Part shown: positions 5,842-7,425 of the stretch, one piece after another
Layout: every line of letters starts with the position of its first letter
How positions within the stretch are numbered: position 1 is the stretch's first letter
NCBI GenBank assembly: GCA_938022295.1
Contig: CALIDR010000222.1
Coordinates: 1 to 7,425 of the forward strand
Direction: 5' to 3'
Source: an uncultured Burkholderiaceae bacterium
GTDB taxonomy: Bacteria > Pseudomonadota > Gammaproteobacteria > Burkholderiales > Burkholderiaceae_C
Length of the DNA stretch: 7,425 bases
Program-made: the position numbers and the translations under genes
The notes under the pieces: model-generated
Database searches by the model: none
What the model saw: the letters and a program-made list of their open reading frames with translations, nothing else
Told to the model about the DNA's origin: nothing

Positions 5842-6446
5842 GAGCGCTCCCCGGCGGCCGGCGCGGCCACCGCCTGCAGCCCCTTGCCGGCGACCTCGAA
5901 GAACGTGTAGCTGAGCGTGATCGTCGTCACGTCCTTCGGCAGCTTGGGGTCGATCACGAACACGACCGGCCACTGCCGGGTCTCGCCCGGGGCGAGCGTG
6001 TACTCGTTGAAGCAGAAGCACTCGAGCTTGTTGAAGTGCGCGCCGGCTTGGCGCGGCGCGTAGCTCGGGATCGCCTGCGCGGCCATCGTGCGGTTCTGCA
6101 CGTTGCGGAATTCGTACATCACGGTGGCGAGTTCCCCCGGATGCACCTGCACCGAGCGCAGCGCGGGCTTGAAGTCCCACGGGCCGCGCGCGTTGGCGTC
6201 GAACTCGACGGTGATCGTGCGGCTGGTGTCGACCTGCGTGTTGACGCGCCCGGTCTTGCCCTGCCCGCTCGTGATGCGCTCGGAGACCGACAGCACGTTG
6301 ATGCCCAGCGCCTCGCAGATCGCGCGGTACATCGGCACCAGCGCGTAGCCGAAGCCGAACATCACGACGGCGACGACGGCGAGCTTGCCGAACATGCGGC
6401 GGTTGTCGCCGCGCAGGCCCGTCGCGTCCGCGTTTCGCTGGTCCAT
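5838..6446 (-). CDS. ctaG: Cytochrome c oxidase assembly protein CtaG (Cox11), CuB insertion
   Basis: This 202-residue Cox11-type copper chaperone delivers copper to the CuB site of subunit I. A cytoplasmic stub (1-17) precedes one transmembrane helix (about 19-38) and a periplasmic immunoglobulin-like domain. The copper site ECFCFNEYTL (142-151) has Cys143 and Cys145, and the third conserved cysteine is Cys44 in PMYRAICEALGI just after the helix. WDFKP, VHPGE and FVIDP are further family motifs. I prefer the ATG at 6446 because GAGGTG (6450-6455) is a good Shine-Dalgarno match at normal spacing. A GTG at 6452, two codons upstream, lies inside that match and would add Met-Ala. The gene follows the 38-residue micro-protein gene closely and shares GTGA with DUF2970. 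This Cox11 family is unrelated to the Bacillus CtaG (caa3_CtaG) family. Confidence 0.96.
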   Translation of the reverse strand: MDQRNADATGLRGDNRRMFGKLAVVAVVMFGFGYALVPMYRAICEALGINVLSVSERITSGQGKTGRVNTQVDTSRTITVEFDANARGPWDFKPALRSVQVHPGELATVMYEFRNVQNRTMAAQAIPSYAPRQAGAHFNKLECFCFNEYTLAPGETRQWPVVFVIDPKLPKDVTTITLSYTFFEVAGKGLQAVAAPAAGERS

Positions 6447-6449
6447 CGC

Positions 6450-6455
6450 CACCTC
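6450..6455 (-). promoter_or_regulatory. Shine-Dalgarno sequence deciding the ctaG start
   Basis: On the minus strand the bases read GAGGTG, complementary to the 3' end of 16S rRNA, three bases before the ATG at 6446 (about five from the core GAGG). It overlaps the stop codon of the upstream micro-protein gene. It therefore supports the ATG over the GTG at 6452 as the ctaG start and suggests coupling of the two genes. Confidence 0.6.
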
Positions 6456-6570
6456 AGCCGCCGGTCAGCCAGATCTTGGCCGCGAAGCCGAGCCCGAAGG
6501 CGAGCGCCACCGTGGCCAGGATCAGCCCCAGCCGCACGTTGGCCCTGCGCTGTTCGGGCGTCTGCGCCAT
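6454..6570 (-). CDS. Cytochrome oxidase small assembly protein (38-residue membrane micro-protein)
   Basis: The reading frame from the ATG at 6570 to the TGA at 6454 encodes 38 residues: a polar, arginine-containing start (MAQTPEQRRANVR), one hydrophobic helix (about 14-31, LGLILATVALAFGLGFAA) and a short tail, KIWLTGG. It lies 19 bases after the ctaD stop and directly before the ctaG ribosome binding site, so it fills the gap between two genes that would otherwise have about 140 unexplained bases. Short proteins of this form at this site are annotated in Burkholderiales as 'cytochrome oxidase small assembly protein'; that match is from memory. By the positive-inside rule the arginine-rich N-terminus should be cytoplasmic. 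It could be an oxidase accessory subunit or assembly helper. No experimental role is known to me. Confidence 0.8.
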   Translation of the reverse strand: MAQTPEQRRANVRLGLILATVALAFGLGFAAKIWLTGG

Positions 6571-6589
6571 CGTGCCCAGCCTCGCCCGA

Positions 6590-7425
6590 TCAGCCGATCA
6601 CCCGGGTGGCCGTCGGGTCGAGCTTGGGCGGCGTCTCGAAGGTGTGGAACGGCGCCGGCGACGGTACTTCCCACTCCAGCCCCTCGGCGCCTTCCCACGG
6701 CTTCTGCGGCGCCTTCTCGCCCTGGCCGCGCATCATCGGCAGCACGACGGCGAAGAAGAAGTAGACCTGCATCAGACCGAAGCCGAACGCGCCGATCGAG
6801 GCGATGAAGTTGAAGTCGGCGAACTGCATCGGGTAGTCGGCGTAGCGGCGCGGCATGCCCGCCAGGCCGAGGAAGTGCATCGGGAAGAACGTGAGGTTGA
6901 AGAAGATCATCGAACCCCAGAAGTGGATCTTGCCGCGCGCCTCGTCGTACATCACGCCGGTCCACTTCGGGCCCCAGTAATAGTAGCCCGAGAACATCGC
7001 GAACAGCGAGCCCGCGACCAGCACGTAGTGGAAGTGCGCCACCACGTAGTAGGTGTCGTGCAGCTGTTGGTCGATCGGCGCCATCGCGAGGATCAGCCCG
7101 GTGAAGCCGCCCATCGTGAAGACGAAGATGAAGCCCACGGCCCACAGCATCGGGGTCTCGAACGTCATCGAGCCCCTCCACATCGTGGCCACCCAGTTGA
7201 AGATCTTCACGCCGGTGGGCACTGCGATCAGCATCGTCGCGTACATGAAGAACAGCTGCCCGGTGACCGGCATGCCGGTCGTGTACATGTGGTGCGCCCA
7301 GACGATGAACGACAGGATCGCGATCGACGCCGTCGCGTAGACCATCGAGGCGTAGCCGAACAGCGGCTTGCGGGAGAACACCGGCACAATCTGGCTGATG
7401 ATCCCGAACGCCGGCAGGATCATGA
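6590..7425 (-). CDS. ctaD: Cytochrome c oxidase subunit I, C-terminal part (cut by window edge)
   Basis: The visible 278 codons (277 residues from the first visible Met, 7423-6593, plus the stop) are the C-terminal half of subunit I of the heme-copper oxidase; the N-terminal half lies beyond 7425. The Met at 7423 is internal, in the conserved ILPAFGIISQI stretch, not a start. Counting from it, VWAHHMYTTG holds the CuB ligands His44 and His45; Lys73 in GVKIFNW is the K-channel lysine; HDTYYVVAHFHYVL (122-135) holds the heme a3 ligand His130 and the heme a ligand His132. This is the A-type oxidase pattern reducing O2 to water at the heme a3-CuB centre in the inner membrane. The tail after the last helix (about 232-277) is Pro/Glu-rich and cytoplasmic. 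Codon use resembles that of the neighbours. Confidence 0.97.
   Translation of the reverse strand, partial: MILPAFGIISQIVPVFSRKPLFGYASMVYATASIAILSFIVWAHHMYTTGMPVTGQLFFMYATMLIAVPTGVKIFNWVATMWRGSMTFETPMLWAVGFIFVFTMGGFTGLILAMAPIDQQLHDTYYVVAHFHYVLVAGSLFAMFSGYYYWGPKWTGVMYDEARGKIHFWGSMIFFNLTFFPMHFLGLAGMPRRYADYPMQFADFNFIASIGAFGFGLMQVYFFFAVVLPMMRGQGEKAPQKPWEGAEGLEWEVPSPAPFHTFETPPKLDPTATRVIG

Noticed and set aside
4724..5914. Plus-strand open frame (396 codons) opposite ctaE and DUF2970
   Set aside because: It lies opposite the conserved subunit III gene and shows only His/Arg/Glu-rich shadow sequence.
5842..6180. Upstream extension of the DUF2970 frame
   Set aside because: It is out-of-frame ctaG. 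The GTG at 5841 in the GTGA overlap gives a normal family length.
7385..7390. CACAAT, resembling a -10 element
   Set aside because: It lies inside the conserved subunit I coding region, with no start codon or gene end at suitable spacing.
1..7425. CRISPR arrays, tRNA or rRNA genes, insertion sequences
   Set aside because: No regularly spaced repeats, no tRNA-like cloverleaf, no transposase motifs and no terminal inverted repeats around a coding frame were seen.

Overview
The window is a GC-rich chromosomal stretch from a betaproteobacterium. The gene order and protein variants fit the order Burkholderiales, perhaps the Rubrivivax/Leptothrix/Ideonella side; this is judged from gene content and family-level recall, not from a search. 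It holds most of the aa3-type cytochrome c oxidase locus. Nine of the ten genes downstream of the truncated oxidase subunit I gene form a tightly packed minus-strand series, and one small gene lies on the plus strand.

Read in the direction of transcription (from high to low coordinates), the order is as follows. The 3' part of ctaD (subunit I) is cut by the window edge at 7425. Next come a 38-residue membrane micro-protein (6454-6570), ctaG/Cox11 (CuB insertion, 5838-6446), a DUF2970 membrane protein (5599-5841) and ctaE (subunit III, 4673-5557). A plus-strand DUF2909 'twin transmembrane' gene (4364-4585) interrupts the series. It is followed by SURF1 (3599-4324), a membrane-anchored Sco-like protein of unknown function (2944-3639), ctaA/Cox15 (heme A synthase, 1791-2939), ctaB/Cox10 (heme O synthase, 842-1777) and a Sco1/SenC copper chaperone (234-854). 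Bases 1-233 hold no convincing gene, but they carry a GC-rich block of inverted repeats.

The genes work together. CtaB and CtaA convert heme B to heme O and then heme A. SURF1 is thought to help place heme a3 in subunit I. CtaG delivers copper to CuB in subunit I, and Sco serves the CuA site of subunit II, whose gene should lie beyond 7425. The remaining small membrane proteins are conserved companions of the locus with no assigned biochemical role.

I did not find a wholly new system. The points most worth a second look are the opposite-strand gene with a nearly leaderless promoter, which splits the operon; the Sco-like protein with a CxxxC pair but a shifted histidine; the micro-protein, which routine gene callers can miss; the stacked hairpins between the convergent genes; and the repeat-like block at the left edge.
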